Source: Epiperipatus broadwayi
Lineage: Eukaryota > Onychophora > Udeonychophora > Euonychophora > Peripatidae
Assembly: GCA_028023455.1 (NCBI GenBank)
Contig: JAQFVV010012405.1
Coordinates: 4,283,149 to 4,347,148 of the forward strand
Direction: 5' to 3'
Length of the DNA: 64,000 nt
Within the stretch, counting starts at the first letter, position 1, and each line of letters starts with the position of its first letter. The notes under the pieces were generated by a model. That model was not told the origin of the DNA. It searched no databases and saw only the letters and a list, made by a program, of their open reading frames with translations. Positions 23,914 through 34,275 of this stretch are shown here, piece by piece. The translations under genes and the position numbers were made by a program.

Positions 23914-23975
23914 ACCCTGACACCTCTCTGCAGAGTGCCAAAGCATGAAACCATGGTCAGAGGTTTGGAGAGGGT
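23914..23975 (+). ncRNA. Hammerhead-like motif, family C copy 2, core mutated
   Basis: CTGCAGA (23928-23934) replaces CTGANGA, so the core A6 is lost. The GTGCCAAAGCAT hairpin, GAAA (23947-23950), ACCATGGT and C23958 are kept. Probably inactive. Confidence 0.5.
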
Positions 23976-24324
23976 TCCTGACAGAGATATTTTAAGTGCT
24001 GGATCTGGCTAAGCATTTATCACAAAGCTTGTAGAGGAATTGGCAATCCTCATTGTTTATAACTTACAAGCTTAAGAGATAGGGTCATGTAATCTGTGAC
24101 CCTTATTTTGACTATTTATAGTCTCCGCCATAAGTCTTATGCAATTTTATACTGCTAAGACTACTAATATATGGTATGGTTGAAGATCTATCAGCCCCAT
24201 ATAGCTATTTGAGTTGGACAGCTGGGTTTGAAGACATGCAGATGTCTGAAAATTTCAGATTTTCCACTCAGATAACTTTTATCTCTGCTTGGCTTTGGGT
24301 TGGTATTCTTAGATCTAGTGTCTG

Positions 24325-24400
24325 AACCTACCCTGACACCTCTCTGAGGAGTGCCAAAGCATGAAACCATGATCCGGGGTTTGGGGAGGGATTCCTGACA
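24325..24400 (+). ncRNA. Hammerhead-like motif, family C copy 3
   Basis: CTGAGGA (24344-24350) is followed by GTGCCAAAGCAT, a complete 4 bp stem II with CAAA loop, then GAAA (24363-24366), ACCATGAT and C24374. GAACC upstream (24324) can pair with GGATTC-type sequence downstream as outer stem I. The stem III palindrome has one change (GGT to GAT). Core bases are intact, making this the best stem II in family C. Confidence 0.6.
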
Positions 24401-24480
24401 GATATTTTAAGTGCTGGCTCTGGCTAAGAATTTATCACAAAGCTTGTAGAGGAATTGGCAATCCTCATTGTTTATAATTG

Positions 24481-25404
24481 TATTATATTTTATTTAAAAT
24501 TATAAATAGTTTTTTAAAAACTAATTCTGATTCTCTTATAACTCATGTTTTATATTTAAGTGCGCCTGTATCAAAATATTTAAATTTCTCCACATAGCTT
24601 AGAATTATCCAGGATAAAAATTGCTGAAGATTTTTTCCATTATTGGGTGAGCGGCTGGACTCTTTTTTGTTGTTGATATTAATTATATTAATTCAATGTA
24701 AATCATTATTCAAACAACATTTTTTAATTATTTTTTTGAGTTATTAATAAATAGCATAATAGCTATGGTATTTGAAAGTCCATAATCTAGCCCATGTATA
24801 TTTTAAAATACTTATAATAAGATAGTCTTCAAAAAATGCGTGTCTGTGTTTTGTTTTATTAAAAAAAAGATTATGTCACAAAAAAATATGTTGCTCATAA
24901 TTTCCATGGATAAAACTTTCATTCATAATTGAATCCAAATAGTTTTTGATATAAAAAAGTCAATTGGTGGTTTTTGGTTGTGAGCTAACCAGCCAAAAAA
25001 CGGAATATCATTATTCAGAACATATATAAGTGTGAACAATTTTTTTTCAAAATGATATTTACTAAATCGAAAAATAGATCTCGAATAATTCTTGAAAATT
25101 TGGACTATACCCTGTGCAACACCATTGTTAAAATTGTATCAGATATAAATTCATCATTAAATAATAAGCAATGACAAATATCTCATTCAATTTTGGAATA
25201 AATTTTTATATAAACATTGCATTTTTAAAAATTTTTGTTTTCGGCTATATAGTTAAATGTAAATGCAATAAAAAACAATATAAGAAGAATGATAATAATT
25301 ATGACTTTGCTAGGATTAATAATTAGGATTAATAATTATTTAAATAATAAATATAAAAATAAATAATTTTATATCATTTTTAAAGTCTTTTATATTGAAC
25401 TCTT
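24481..25404. other. AT-rich DNA, nothing recognised
   Basis: Gap between foldback family C and the second SINE copy; no coding or RNA signal. Confidence 0.45.
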
Positions 25405-25419
25405 AAAAATTATGGCTTT

Positions 25420-25488
25420 GTCTTGCATTGGTGGTCGAGTGGCAGGTTGTGGGTTCGTGTCCCGGCCGATGCTATGACACTTAAAAAA
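25420..25488 (+). repeat. tRNA-derived SINE, copy 2, internally deleted
   Basis: GTCTTGCATTGGTGGTCGAG (A-box region) runs directly into GGTTGTGGGTTCGTGTCCC (B box) and GGCCGATGCTATGACAC, then poly(A). The middle of the tRNA-like head is missing. AAAAATTATGGCTTT before (25405-25419) and after (about 25489-25503) is a target-site duplication of about 15 bp, so the insertion is young and the deletion arose before or at insertion. Confidence 0.88.
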
Positions 25489-25834
25489 AAAAATTATGGC
25501 TTTTGTCTATATCAGATGTTTGACTTTGCCTATCAATGAAAACATTTGCCCATCTGTATATTAAATCTAGAGCCAAAAATATATAGTAAATATTTTATCT
25601 TTTTAATTGATTCAAAATAACTGCTACCTCCTCCAAAACCCCTACATCTTATACTGATGTCTGTTATGCAGTGATGCTCTCTATAAACTATTCCAAAGAC
25701 AATAAACCTGTTTAATACAAGTTTTATTTCTAATGTTTCAAATTTTCATTATGTATTGTTATAAAGCATCTTCTCATATTATCAAGTAGCATTTATATAA
25801 TATGTATAAGCCTATGAATGTATAACTATCAAAC

Positions 25835-25942
25835 ATGATAACAATCAACCCTTAAGCTATCAACAATTTCAACCTGTAGTCAAGGCAACTTCCTTTAACA
25901 ATAAAGGTTGATGTTGATAGCTTAAGGTTTGCTTGTTATCAT
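25835..25942. repeat. Short foldback, family G, copy 1
   Basis: TGATAACAATCAACCCTTAAG is paired with CTTAAGGTTTGCTTGTTATCA at the other end; arms are about 37 bp. The interior CTGTAGTCAAGGCAAC recurs as CTGTTATCAAGGCAA in the foldback at 63186-63312, which marks one family of about 110-125 bp hairpin elements. Confidence 0.78.
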
Positions 25943-26274
25943 CTACATTTATAAACCTAATAAAGCTTTGAGTAATTGACTTTATTATCTTATTATCAAA
26001 CATGGATGTAAATTTAGATTGATTATAAAATAACATATAAATCATGTTTCTGCATATAAATTTTTTTATTCGTATTTGCTTTAATCCTCTTGCACTGTAA
26101 AAACTTATTGCTTTTTCTGATGAAAATTTTTTGAGCTTACAACTTTTGATTTTAGTACTAAACCATTATTCTATATCAGAATTTAATAAATTGATCTTGA
26201 TTGGGTAGAAATACACATTTAGAAATGGAAAAAAATTCTTTAAAAATTCATATTTAAACTTTACAAATATTAAA

Positions 26275-26451
26275 AAATATTTATTAAGGCAATAAACCTA
26301 AAGCATGTGCTGTTGAAAATGCAAAGGTAGGAACCCCTACAGGCCTTAACCACAAGCTTACACATTGGAAGCTTGTGGTTAAGACCTGTAGAGGTCCCTA
26401 CCTTCACATTTTCAACAGCACATGCTTTAGGTTTATTGCCTTAGTAAATAT
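26275..26451. repeat. Near-perfect 83 bp hairpin
   Basis: The left arm (26275-26359) and right arm (26369-26451) are inverted copies with few mismatches around a 9-base loop (ACACATTGG). They include AAGCATGTGCTGTTGAAAAT, GGTAGGGACC-like sequence and CTTAACCACAAGCTT. The low divergence points to recent origin or maintenance by gene conversion. No protein is encoded. Confidence 0.9.
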
Positions 26452-27730
26452 TACTTACGTAATCAATGTGCGTTAAATAAATTTATAATATTAAAAAAAT
26501 GATTTCATAATGAGAATAACGGTTACTTTTATTAATGAATAGTCAGCAGGACAGAATGAGTTCAGAAAACAAATAAAATATTTTCTGATTAAAATTTGGG
26601 TACTGATTTAGAGTGTGATCATAGAGCTATTTTGAATTCTAAGGACTGCCCAAACCTACCACTGACCCATCCAAGCAATAAATGACATCAAATAATCCAC
26701 ATGTGATCATGATATGACCATTCATTGCAAAATTACAATTTACATCAATAATTAAACAATTAAAGTGTAATTATCATCCCACTATGCTTGATCAAATCAT
26801 GTAACTAAAATATGCAAAATATAAAAGATGGTAGGAATGAATACATTTTGACATACTAAAAGCTTATAATTTCTAAAATGTGAATTTAAAATACTTATAC
26901 TGAAAAAGTAAATAAAATAATAATAAACACATATATTAATTAAAAAACCACATGTCCAATAAATGTAAAATTGATCAAACCAAGCTTATAACTTCTAAAA
27001 TATGAATTTTATTACAATGTAGGTCTATAACCACATGTTGAAATTTGAAATAATGTTAATGTAGAAACAAGGGCCAAAGCATATTAATTCTACAATTAAT
27101 AATAAACCGCATTTTATCTCATCATTAGTCAAAAGAATAATTATCTAAAGTAATGAATATTAATTTTACAATTAATAAAAAATTGATAAATCAGATTTTT
27201 CTTACCAAAGTGCATACTGTTTGGTGCTTTATTTTTCGCATGCCATTATTTGCTGGTAGATGGGGAAAAATAATCTAAATGATAGAGTCTTATCTATTAA
27301 ATTTCTCACAGATGCTAATGCTACTTACTGACAGTGAAAAGATTAATGTTTATCTTATTTAAAATGCAATACCTCTTTTACATTTAAAATAATCAACAAA
27401 TTTTTATTAAAATCTGTTAATATTTTCTAAACATGTTTACATGCTAATTTTGTTGATGGTAAAAGTCATTTCAATGTTAATAAATAGAAAATTATGTAAA
27501 TAAATATATAGATTTGTATCAACTTCAACAGCCTGTACTCACATGACCAACTGTAGATCTGATATCCACTACAGAATATCAAATGTGAACAATGCAATTT
27601 TTTCTTATCTCCATTTTTTTTCTGACTACAAATGGAACAAAGGAAGCATTCAACATCAGAATTTCTTTCTGGCAAGAAAAAAATCCAATCAATTGTAAAG
27701 TTAATATGTTTTATTTCATACGTTTATGGA

Positions 27731-28051
27731 CATATATTGTAATCAAATTCATATATTAAAACTTATAAACTTTTAGTTTTTAGAATTTATAGGTTTGGTA
27801 TAATCAATTTTATGTTACTTCAACATGTGCTTGTGGGCATATATTGTAATAAAATTTGTATTTTAGAAATTATAAGTTTTTAATACCTCAAAATTATAAG
27901 CTTGGTATGATCAATTTTACATTATTTCAGCATGTGCTTATGAACATATATTGTAATAAAATGTGTGTGTTAGAAGTTATAAGCTTTTAGTATTCCAAAA
28001 TTATAAGCTTGGTTTGATCAGACTTCTGCATTTTTGGACAATACTTCATAT
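27731..28051 (+). repeat. Three tandem 107 bp units in the composite foldback
   Basis: CATATATTGTAAT begins units at 27731, 27838 and 27945, exactly 107 bp apart. Each continues through AAACTTATAAACTTTTAGT-like, GGTTTGGTATAATCAATTTTA-like and CATGTGCTT sequence. A partial unit follows at about 28108-28160. Units differ at many positions, so the array is not recent. Confidence 0.85.
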
Positions 28052-28222
28052 CATCAAAAACATCCTTCTTCCTCCTCATATACTACAGCACTTTGCAGCA
28101 TCATTATCGCAATAAAATTCATGTTTTAGAAGTTATAAGCTTTAGTATTTAGACTGCATTCAGCCATTTTGAATTCTAAGAACCACCCAAAACAACAACT
28201 GCCACATTCAAGGGTGTGGATT

Positions 28223-28314
28223 ATTCAATGTCATTTATCACTTGGATGTGTCAGTGGTTGTTATGGGCATTCAATGTCATTTATCACTTGGATGTGTCAG
28301 TGATTGTTATGGGC
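28223..28314 (+). repeat. Perfectly spaced 46 bp tandem duplication
   Basis: ATTCAATGTCATTTATCACT with the following TGGATGTGTCAGTG and TTGTTATGGGC occurs twice, at 28223 and 28269, differing by one base (GGTTG or GATTG). It lies in the right arm of the composite foldback. Confidence 0.95.
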
Positions 28315-28590
28315 AATCCTTAGAATTCAAAATGGCAGCAATTTGCACTCTAAATCAGCATCAAAATTCATTTTTGAAATGCAAATGAATAAATTTTTAT
28401 CTCTGTTAAATCTATCAAATTGTGCTTTAAAATATTAAATTTTTTATAAAATTGTTAGACTATCTCAATAGATCCTAATGTATTGTCAATAGGATATATA
28501 AGGATTCAGTTTCATAAGATAGGTTAACCAGAATATCATTAATTTTCTTTGTTAATATTATGCTAGAAGTTAATACCTTTTATTTTTAAA

Positions 28591-28800
28591 AGCTCTCTTC
28601 AGATATCTACTCTATTTCATATAACCAATACACATGACTATACCTATGTGAAAATGATAAATGATCTCCAATATATGTATTTCAGGCTGAATGCTGGTTC
28701 AGCATGAAATACATACATTGAAGATTATTTATCTTTTTCACATGGGGGTAGTCATGTGTATCGGTTGTTTGAGATAGAGTGGATAGCTGAAAAGAGCTTG
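28591..28800. repeat. Foldback with about 95 bp arms, family B related
   Basis: The left arm (28591-28684) and right arm (28705-28800) are inverted copies, sharing CTATTTCATATAACCAATACAC-like sequence, CATGTGAAAA and ATACATACATTGAAG-like sequence. The loop holds GGCTGAATGCTGGTTCAGCATGAAATAC: the family B ribozyme box with the TGA of the core deleted. The frame at 28682-28873 is a by-product. Confidence 0.85.
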
Positions 28801-28941
28801 AAAGTTTGTGTTCAAGTCTCATATAATTACATCTAAAATTCCAAGTATATAAATTACACTTACATTCAATCAAATACAGTATTAAAAATAAATCTTAGAT
28901 ACATAAAATTAAATTGTAATTCAATAATCTGTTAGTTCACT

Positions 28942-29190
28942 TTTCTTAAGCAATTGTAATTGATGTTTAAGAACTTGGAGATGCCAAGTAAGAAAAGCTT
29001 AACAGTGAAACAGACTTAATATAGCATGCTTTCATAATCTTTGTCACAATATTATAATCATGGTGGATGATCATAATATCATGACAAAGATACTGAAAGC
29101 ATATTAAGAGCACTACATTAAGACTATTTTACTGTTAAGCTTTTCTCATTCAGCATACCCAAGCACTTAAATGACAATTAAAATGTAATT
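28942..29190. repeat. Foldback with about 110 bp arms
   Basis: AATTGATGTTTAAGAACTTGG, AGAAAAGCTTAACAGT and CATGCTTTCA in the left arm are matched inverted by TGAAAGCATATTAAG, ACTGTTAAGCTTTTCTCATT and AAGCACTTAAATGACAATT in the right arm. The centre is ATCATGGTGGATGAT. No terminal features beyond the arms. Confidence 0.85.
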
Positions 29191-30683
29191 GTGTAATCTT
29201 TTGATTGTTAATAATTATTTTACAATTGTTGTGTAAAAATAATCATGAATCTTAATAAACTTTACAAAAAAAATTAAGTTTTTAGTTAAATTTTCTTGAA
29301 GTAATTTTTACAAATTATCTTGAAATGGATTACAAAAAACTAAATCCATCAAAAACATAAAGGCAGGACTAAAATACTTTGTCCTTGCTGCTATTTGATA
29401 ATACTGGCCTCTTTAGGTTTTTATTAGAATTAAAGAGCCATTATGTAAGTTTGTTATTTTTTTTATAAAGTGAAGTGTTTCCATAGATGACTGTGCAAAA
29501 ATAATTTAAAAGAACACATTTACAATGACTTCACAGACTAAAAGCCATCAAATTAACAACAAAAACATGTATAATATTTCTTGACGCTGCAAAACTTCAT
29601 TAACATCCTGAAAGCAAAAAAATTACTTATTTATTAGTAATAATTGAAAGTTTGCTAGTCTTTCACATGCATGATTATCTACTTATTTATTAAAATCTTT
29701 AGATTATTTTTGTTGTTGAATCAAATTGAGTTAGCACAAAAATAAATTATTTGATTTCTTATATCATTATTTCTTCAACTTTTCAAAATAGTAATCATTA
29801 TTTAAAGTGTCATATTTGATAACAGATAATATTTGTAGATAGAAACACTTATAAGATTAGTTGAATCTATAACATTCTTAAAAAAATTTAAAAGTTTTAA
29901 AACTAACTTATAACTATCATATTTTAAATCTTTAAAATGTCTAATCTTTCGTTTTTGAGATTATAAAAGACTTTATGTAGGTTTTTCTTATTATAATTAT
30001 AAAATACTGGACTGCATGATTTAGTGCAGTGGCTGAGTAACAGACTCATTATACAAAAAGTTCTTTCAATAGACTGTCTCTCTTCAAAAATATTTATTTT
30101 CATATGTAATGTGACTTTTTGCACATTTAATAAAATTATATAATCATATTTCAGAACCATGTAATTTTTTAATCACATTTAAAAAATGGCCACAGTCGAC
30201 AAATGAGCTTATTATCATTTTTGCATTTTAATTTCCCAATCATTTGCATTAACTTGGGCCTTGAAATGCCTGCATATGTTAAAAAGTTCTGTAGTCATTG
30301 AAGAATAGCATACGTTCTTTTTAAAAACAAATCACTTATAATATAGTCATTGTCAGAGATGTAGACAGAGCTTATTTAAATAAACTCAGAACATATATGC
30401 CCATTTGCAATATGATATCTAGGCAAAAACTGTAAATGCATTAAATAGCTACTTTTGAAGAATAAACATAATATTTTCTAGCTATATGCATCTGAGAAAG
30501 AAACTAACTTGCTTTAACATTGAATGACTTATACAAAATTGTGATCTGTCTAATAATTTGTGTCTGTAATTATTATGGAATATTGAATTGCATTCTTTTA
30601 CATTTTTTTTTAACAATAATGTATTATATATAAATATATTTCAGGAGCAACCATGTATAATAAAATATTATTACAGTAAATAT
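29191..30683. other. AT-rich DNA, nothing recognised
   Basis: No coding similarity; a 78-codon minus frame at 29924-30160 has no recognisable family. Confidence 0.45.
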
Positions 30684-30720
30684 CCCGATGTTTCAACAAG
30701 ATAACACTTGCCTTAAACTG
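30684..30720 (-). ncRNA. Decayed hammerhead-like 3' remnant of a Penelope-like element
   Basis: Reading the minus strand, CAGTTTAAGGCAAG is followed by TGTTATCTTGTTGAAACATCGG. GCAAG and CTTGT form a stem II directly before GAAA, as in ribozyme motifs at Penelope-like element ends. The CTGANGA box is lost (CAGTTTA) and no UH site is clear. It lies about 190 bp downstream of the PLE endonuclease remnant on the same strand, the expected position for a terminal repeat motif. Confidence 0.4.
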
Positions 30721-30909
30721 GGTGAAAAAACAGTAATAATCAAATGATGGTAGCAGAAAAAATTGTATCACATGGTTTTTGTCTCATGTGGTTGTTGAAT
30801 AGTTTGACTTAAATTTGACATTATTTTTCATATTCATTTCTGTAAAAAAACTCTTCCAAATAGTTTGAAATTTCATTGTTTCAGCACATTTGTTAAAGCA
30901 ATTTGTTTT

Positions 30910-31169
30910 TTAAAATATTTTTATAGCCTCCCTAAATACTTTTTGGTCATGGTCATACATAAATATGATTTTGGTAATTGAGAAATCTATGTGATGGCCC
31001 GTGTCCAAAATATGGAGAGCAATTGCTGAAGATGTTCCACTGCATTAACATGCTCATTTCTTCTAAGACTCATATATTGATTGCTCCTTTCTATGTATAT
31101 AGTTGGGCACATGCTATATGGGATCTCATGGACTCCTTGGCATTCCAGAGGGATTACATCCTTAAGTTT
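30910..31169 (-). pseudogene. Penelope-like element GIY-YIG endonuclease remnant 1
   Basis: The minus-strand frame reads KLKDVIPLECQGVHEIPYSM, then CPTIYIERSNQYMSLRRNEH and VNAVEH. After a one-base shift it continues SAIALHILDTGHHIDF and ends near DQKVFREAIKIF and a stop. This is the C-terminal GIY-YIG nuclease of Penelope-like retroelements: GVH stands for the GIY, YIE for YIG, and RRNEH carries the conserved Arg and His region, with the SAxAxH and REAIKI blocks following in family order. The nuclease would nick target DNA for priming. The altered YIG glycine and the frameshift make it inactive. The reverse transcriptase expected upstream (above 31200) is not recognisable; a family B fragment sits there instead. 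Confidence 0.8.
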
Positions 31170-31216
31170 TATCAGAATGTTATTAATCTTTTGCTAAGTA
31201 GATAAGGTTGTTTCAC

Positions 31217-31330
31217 ATGTGTGTGTGATAAGGTGTATCAGTTATATTAGATAGTGGGTGGCTGGAGGGAATTTGAAAATCTGTGTTCATATCTCTTATA
31301 TTACATATAAGTAGTAGGAAAAATTGGTAC
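31217..31330 (+). repeat. Family B repeat fragment
   Basis: GTGTATCAGTTATATTAGATAG, then GTGGCTGGAGGGAATTTGAAAA-like sequence and GTGTTCATATCTCTTATATTACAT, matches the end of family B copies (48140-48220, 58840-58930). Confidence 0.7.
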
Positions 31331-31629
31331 TTATATATCAGTCCTACCAATATAGGAGAGATGGTATACCTTTTAACATTTGTGATAAATGTCTAGCCTT
31401 GCAATCCTGTCAAATAAGCCCTGTGATCTAATCCAATGTTGTCCAATAATGTGGTAAATTTACACTTTCATTTATTGTCCAGATTTCATTTAAACAAGTT
31501 CTTCTCAAAGTGCTTTTTATTTCAGTGCTGATTTTTTTTCTCAATATTATGATTAATACTACAACGTTTTTCTTTTTAAAAAAAAACAGTAAAAAATGAT
31601 GAATGTTTAGAGTTTATCCAATGGGGTTG
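31331..31629. other. AT-rich DNA, nothing recognised
   Basis: No repeat or coding similarity noted between the family B fragment and the Merlin-like remnant. Confidence 0.4.
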
Positions 31630-32112
31630 AATATATCCACACTTTGGACAAGCAATGACATTGTAATATTTGAGGCTGCAATAATAAAATAGGCTTTCAT
31701 AAGGGAACACAGTTAGAGGGTTCCAGATTTACATTTTTGACAGCGATCCAATTTATTTACAGCTGGGCATGCAAATTAACATCCATAGAATGGAGGAAAA
31801 CAGAGCTTGGTTTAGCAAAGAAAAACATAAAATTGAAGACTTTAAAAAATCATTGAAATTGATGAGAGCCTTTTGCACAAAAAGAGAAAAAAAAGTCGGA
31901 CAAATTCTTTCAGAACAGTGGATGTTTGATGGCTTGTGCAGGGAGACCAATGGTGTTTCATCATGAGGATTCATGACAGAACAGCAACAACTTTGATGAA
32001 AGCCATCAAACAAAATGTAAAAGAAGAATCAACAATTTATTCAGACTGTTGGAAAGCCTATAAAACTGCTGAATTACTGGATGACATCAAAAAATTTAGT
32101 CCACCACATTGA
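31630..32112 (+). pseudogene. Merlin/ISXO2-like transposase remnant
   Basis: A 65-codon frame (31769-31966) ends KKVGQILSEQWMFDGLCRET; the QWxFxGxCRET string is the start of the ISXO2-like DDE domain. A one-base shift then gives CFIMRIHDRTATTLMKAI and TIYSDCWKAYKTAELL up to a stop at 32112. The Asp of SDCWKAY is the second catalytic residue of this family (Merlin in animals, IS1016/IS1595 in bacteria). The first catalytic block (an EIDE-type motif) is not preserved and the last Glu region is missing. Just upstream, YPHFGQAMTL at about 31635-31665 may be a ruined zinc ribbon (CPxCG). It would cut and paste its own DNA; this copy is dead. No terminal inverted repeats were found. Confidence 0.78.
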
Positions 32113-32610
32113 AGAAATAATAAAGGTATAATAATTTTTTTTTTTTTTTGTTTTTTTTGGTTTTGAAAAAAATTACATTTACTGCTTATTAACATTTCTG
32201 GTAAAGATTCTGCAGGCATTATAATACACAATCATGTATTAAGTAAGTCTCCATTTTCAGAAAAATAAACAAATTTACTTTTAGTCTTCATTTTGAAATA
32301 AAATTTTATCCATTTAAAATAAAGTAGATAACAGACAAATTGATTGTTTCATCGTGACAATTCCTGTTATATATTACATGGCAAATACTGTATGTGTATA
32401 TTTTAAGCATTTTGTAATTTAGTGATTGTTTTGTCAGTATTTAAAATAACATTTGGAAATTGCAGAAAACTTTTTCAGATTTATTTGTGTGTGAAATTCT
32501 GATTTTTAGTATTGTTAGATTTAATCTGCTGCAATTACTGTCACATATTAGAACTGTTATGCTTTTTCACATACATATTCAGACTGCTGATAACCTTGTA
32601 AATCATGCAT
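32113..32610. other. AT-rich DNA, nothing recognised
   Basis: Begins with a long T run (about 32138-32160). No gene. Confidence 0.45.
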
Positions 32611-32688
32611 AAATATCATGTATACATGGTCCGTTTTGACAAAATTATCATTTTAACTTTGTACAAGATCCAAGTGTACATGATATTT
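32611..32688. repeat. Small 78 bp hairpin element
   Basis: AAATATCATGTATACATGG (32611-32629) and CCAAGTGTACATGATATTT (32670-32688) are inverted copies with two mismatches around a 40-base interior. It could be a short MITE or a chance hairpin. Confidence 0.55.
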
Positions 32689-34070
32689 GGTTAGATATGG
32701 ATGTGAAACAGTGTAGCAGGTCTAATACATTGCAAATCTAATACATAAGTAGCCCCCCAAAAATTCTCCCAATAGTGCCACCTAGTGCAAGCTTTAATAA
32801 TCAATAGATGCTTATCTAAGGTAAAAAAAGGCCAACAGGTGATGAATTTTTTATGTATATATATTTTAAGATTGGAATCTATCATCCAAATAAAATAACA
32901 AACAAGACTTCTTATATTATGTATATATTCCATCTTTCCAGCCACATCAGTTGCTCTAGAAGTGTTAAACAGCTGCCAAACACACTAAAAGATTTGTGCC
33001 ATGTATACCACACATATTTTAATACGATCTTTTCAAAATGTTAAAATATTAACACATACAGGAATATATAATGCTTAGAATCGTAGTGTGAATATCTTTA
33101 ACATAAATTGACAATGTGTGCAGTGAAATGAATTAAAATTTGCAAGCGTTTAATTAGATATATTCTATCAACAATTTACTGATTTTTATTATATATATTT
33201 CATTAAATAGTTTGAAATAACGTTAAAAAAGTTGCAAATAATGGTGAATTACTATTGATGATGAATCAAGTTAACGTTTCATCTTATTGTCTAGTTTTTG
33301 ACATAATAACGTTTTCGTTGTTTTTAAAAAATCAATTTAGCGTATTCTGTTACAATTAGAATCACTAAAAACAAATACAATTATTAAACCTCGCATTTTT
33401 TTTTTAAACGAAGAGATTATAAACGGTAACATCAATGCCATTAAATAACTAATATTCTAATTGAAATCGTTATAATGGTAAGCACCTTGTAATATATTTT
33501 TTTAATTCAGAAGTTATTCTCTATATCTGAATTAATAAATAAATTTGAAAAATCCAATCAAAGCTTTGCATATAGATAATTTGTTTTTGTGACAATTTAA
33601 GCTTTTATTTTGCTTTATATACATTTTTTTTTTTTTATGTTAAATCTCGGTGTTTTATTACTACGCGATTATTATCCTGACAATTGGATTTAATCTACGG
33701 TAAGATTAGAACTCAAGTTGCCTGCTTGATGTCTGAGAATTGTAATTATGAAAATCCAACTCAATTATTCTTTTATCCCTGGCATCAACAAATTATTTAA
33801 ATTTCAACAAATAAATAAATTACAATTAAAATATTTGTTAATTGGTAGTGATTTTACTTTTTTTTTTCACAAAGTTTTTTTTTCTAAGAGTAAGTGTATA
33901 ATCTCAGAAGACATGACAGCATGCCAAAAGATATGCCAAATCCAAATACATCTAAATTATATAAAGATTTATTAACTTTGTGTAATAAAATGCTAAAATA
34001 CAAGTGTTGAGGAAGTGATATAATTTCCTACTTCTTCTTTTCTTATGTATTGATTTTTATTATAATATAT
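32689..34070. other. AT-rich DNA, nothing recognised
   Basis: No coding similarity; short frames near 32853-33044 and 33748-33975 carry no recognisable domain. Confidence 0.4.
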
Positions 34071-34275
34071 CATACCATTTACACCTTCTTATACACTTTA
34101 TCAATACTTTTATTTGTTTTACACTAACAGTTTTGACTGTCCTGCAGTCATCATCAGAGTTCTTGTTGATTCTATAACTCTGATGATGACTGCAGGACAG
34201 TCGAAACTGTTAGTGTAATACAAATAAAACAAATAAAAGTATTGATAAAGTGTATAAGAAGGTGTAAATGGCATG
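34071..34275. repeat. Foldback element F, almost perfect hairpin with inverted hammerheads
   Basis: The left arm (34071-34161) and right arm (34176-34275) are inverted copies with very few mismatches. The right arm differs mainly by a short extra block (about 9 bases, ATACAAATA region). The loop is only about 14 bases. Both arms contain CTGATGATGACTGCAGGACA or its complement, so each strand carries one hammerhead-like box. Low divergence suggests this is among the youngest elements in the window. Confidence 0.92.
34176..34214 (+). ncRNA. Hammerhead ribozyme-like motif in foldback F
   Basis: CTGATGA lies at 34180-34186, a perfect 5 bp stem GACTG/CAGTC with CAGGA loop at 34188-34202, and GAAA at 34203-34206. 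ACTGT (34206-34210) and T34211 follow as a minimal stem III and a possible cleavage nucleotide. An unpaired T at 34187 precedes stem II. The string GTCGAAAC after stem II is the pattern seen in hammerheads of Penelope-like elements. The inverted copy on the minus strand (34156-34125) has GTCAAAAC, losing core G12. Stem I in a monomer would have to form with the foldback arms, which compete. Confidence 0.6.

Larger units (their letters stand above)
23395..24480. repeat. Nested foldback, family C, three hammerhead-like copies
   Basis: The left arm (about 23395-23820) and right arm (about 24045-24480) are inverted copies of some 430 bp, sharing TAGTCAAAATAAGAGTCA, AATTCCTCTACAAGC, CTTCAGCCATACCATATAT and the ribozyme-like box. 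The centre (about 23820-24120) is itself a smaller foldback with the same ends, so one element has inserted into, or been copied within, another. A solo relative without the ribozyme box lies at 46306-46500. No protein is encoded. Confidence 0.87.
26610..28370. mobile_element. 1.76 kb composite foldback element
   Basis: Segments of the left end recur inverted at the right: the block CACTGACCCATCCAAG (about 26658) against CTTGGATGTGTCAGTG (28243 and 28289). Similarly, AAGCTTATAACTTCTAAAATAT (26982) opposes the TTTTAGAAGTTATAAGCTT units at 27960-28145. Between about 27065 and 27715 is single-copy sequence. The layout resembles FB-type foldback transposons whose arms are built of tandem repeats. 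The interior has only a 69-codon minus frame (27466-27675) with several Cys residues (CFLCSICSQ) and no recognised domain. Confidence 0.65.

Noticed and set aside
27466-27675. Cys-rich minus-strand frame (CFLCSICSQ), possible zinc finger
   Set aside because: Spacing of the Cys residues fits no known finger and the frame lies in the interior of a foldback repeat; kept only as a note there.
27731-28051. CRISPR-like array
   Set aside because: The 107 bp units are contiguous tandem copies without spacers, and the DNA is eukaryotic.
31753-32013. 86-codon minus-strand frame
   Set aside because: Shadow of the Merlin-like remnant on the opposite strand.
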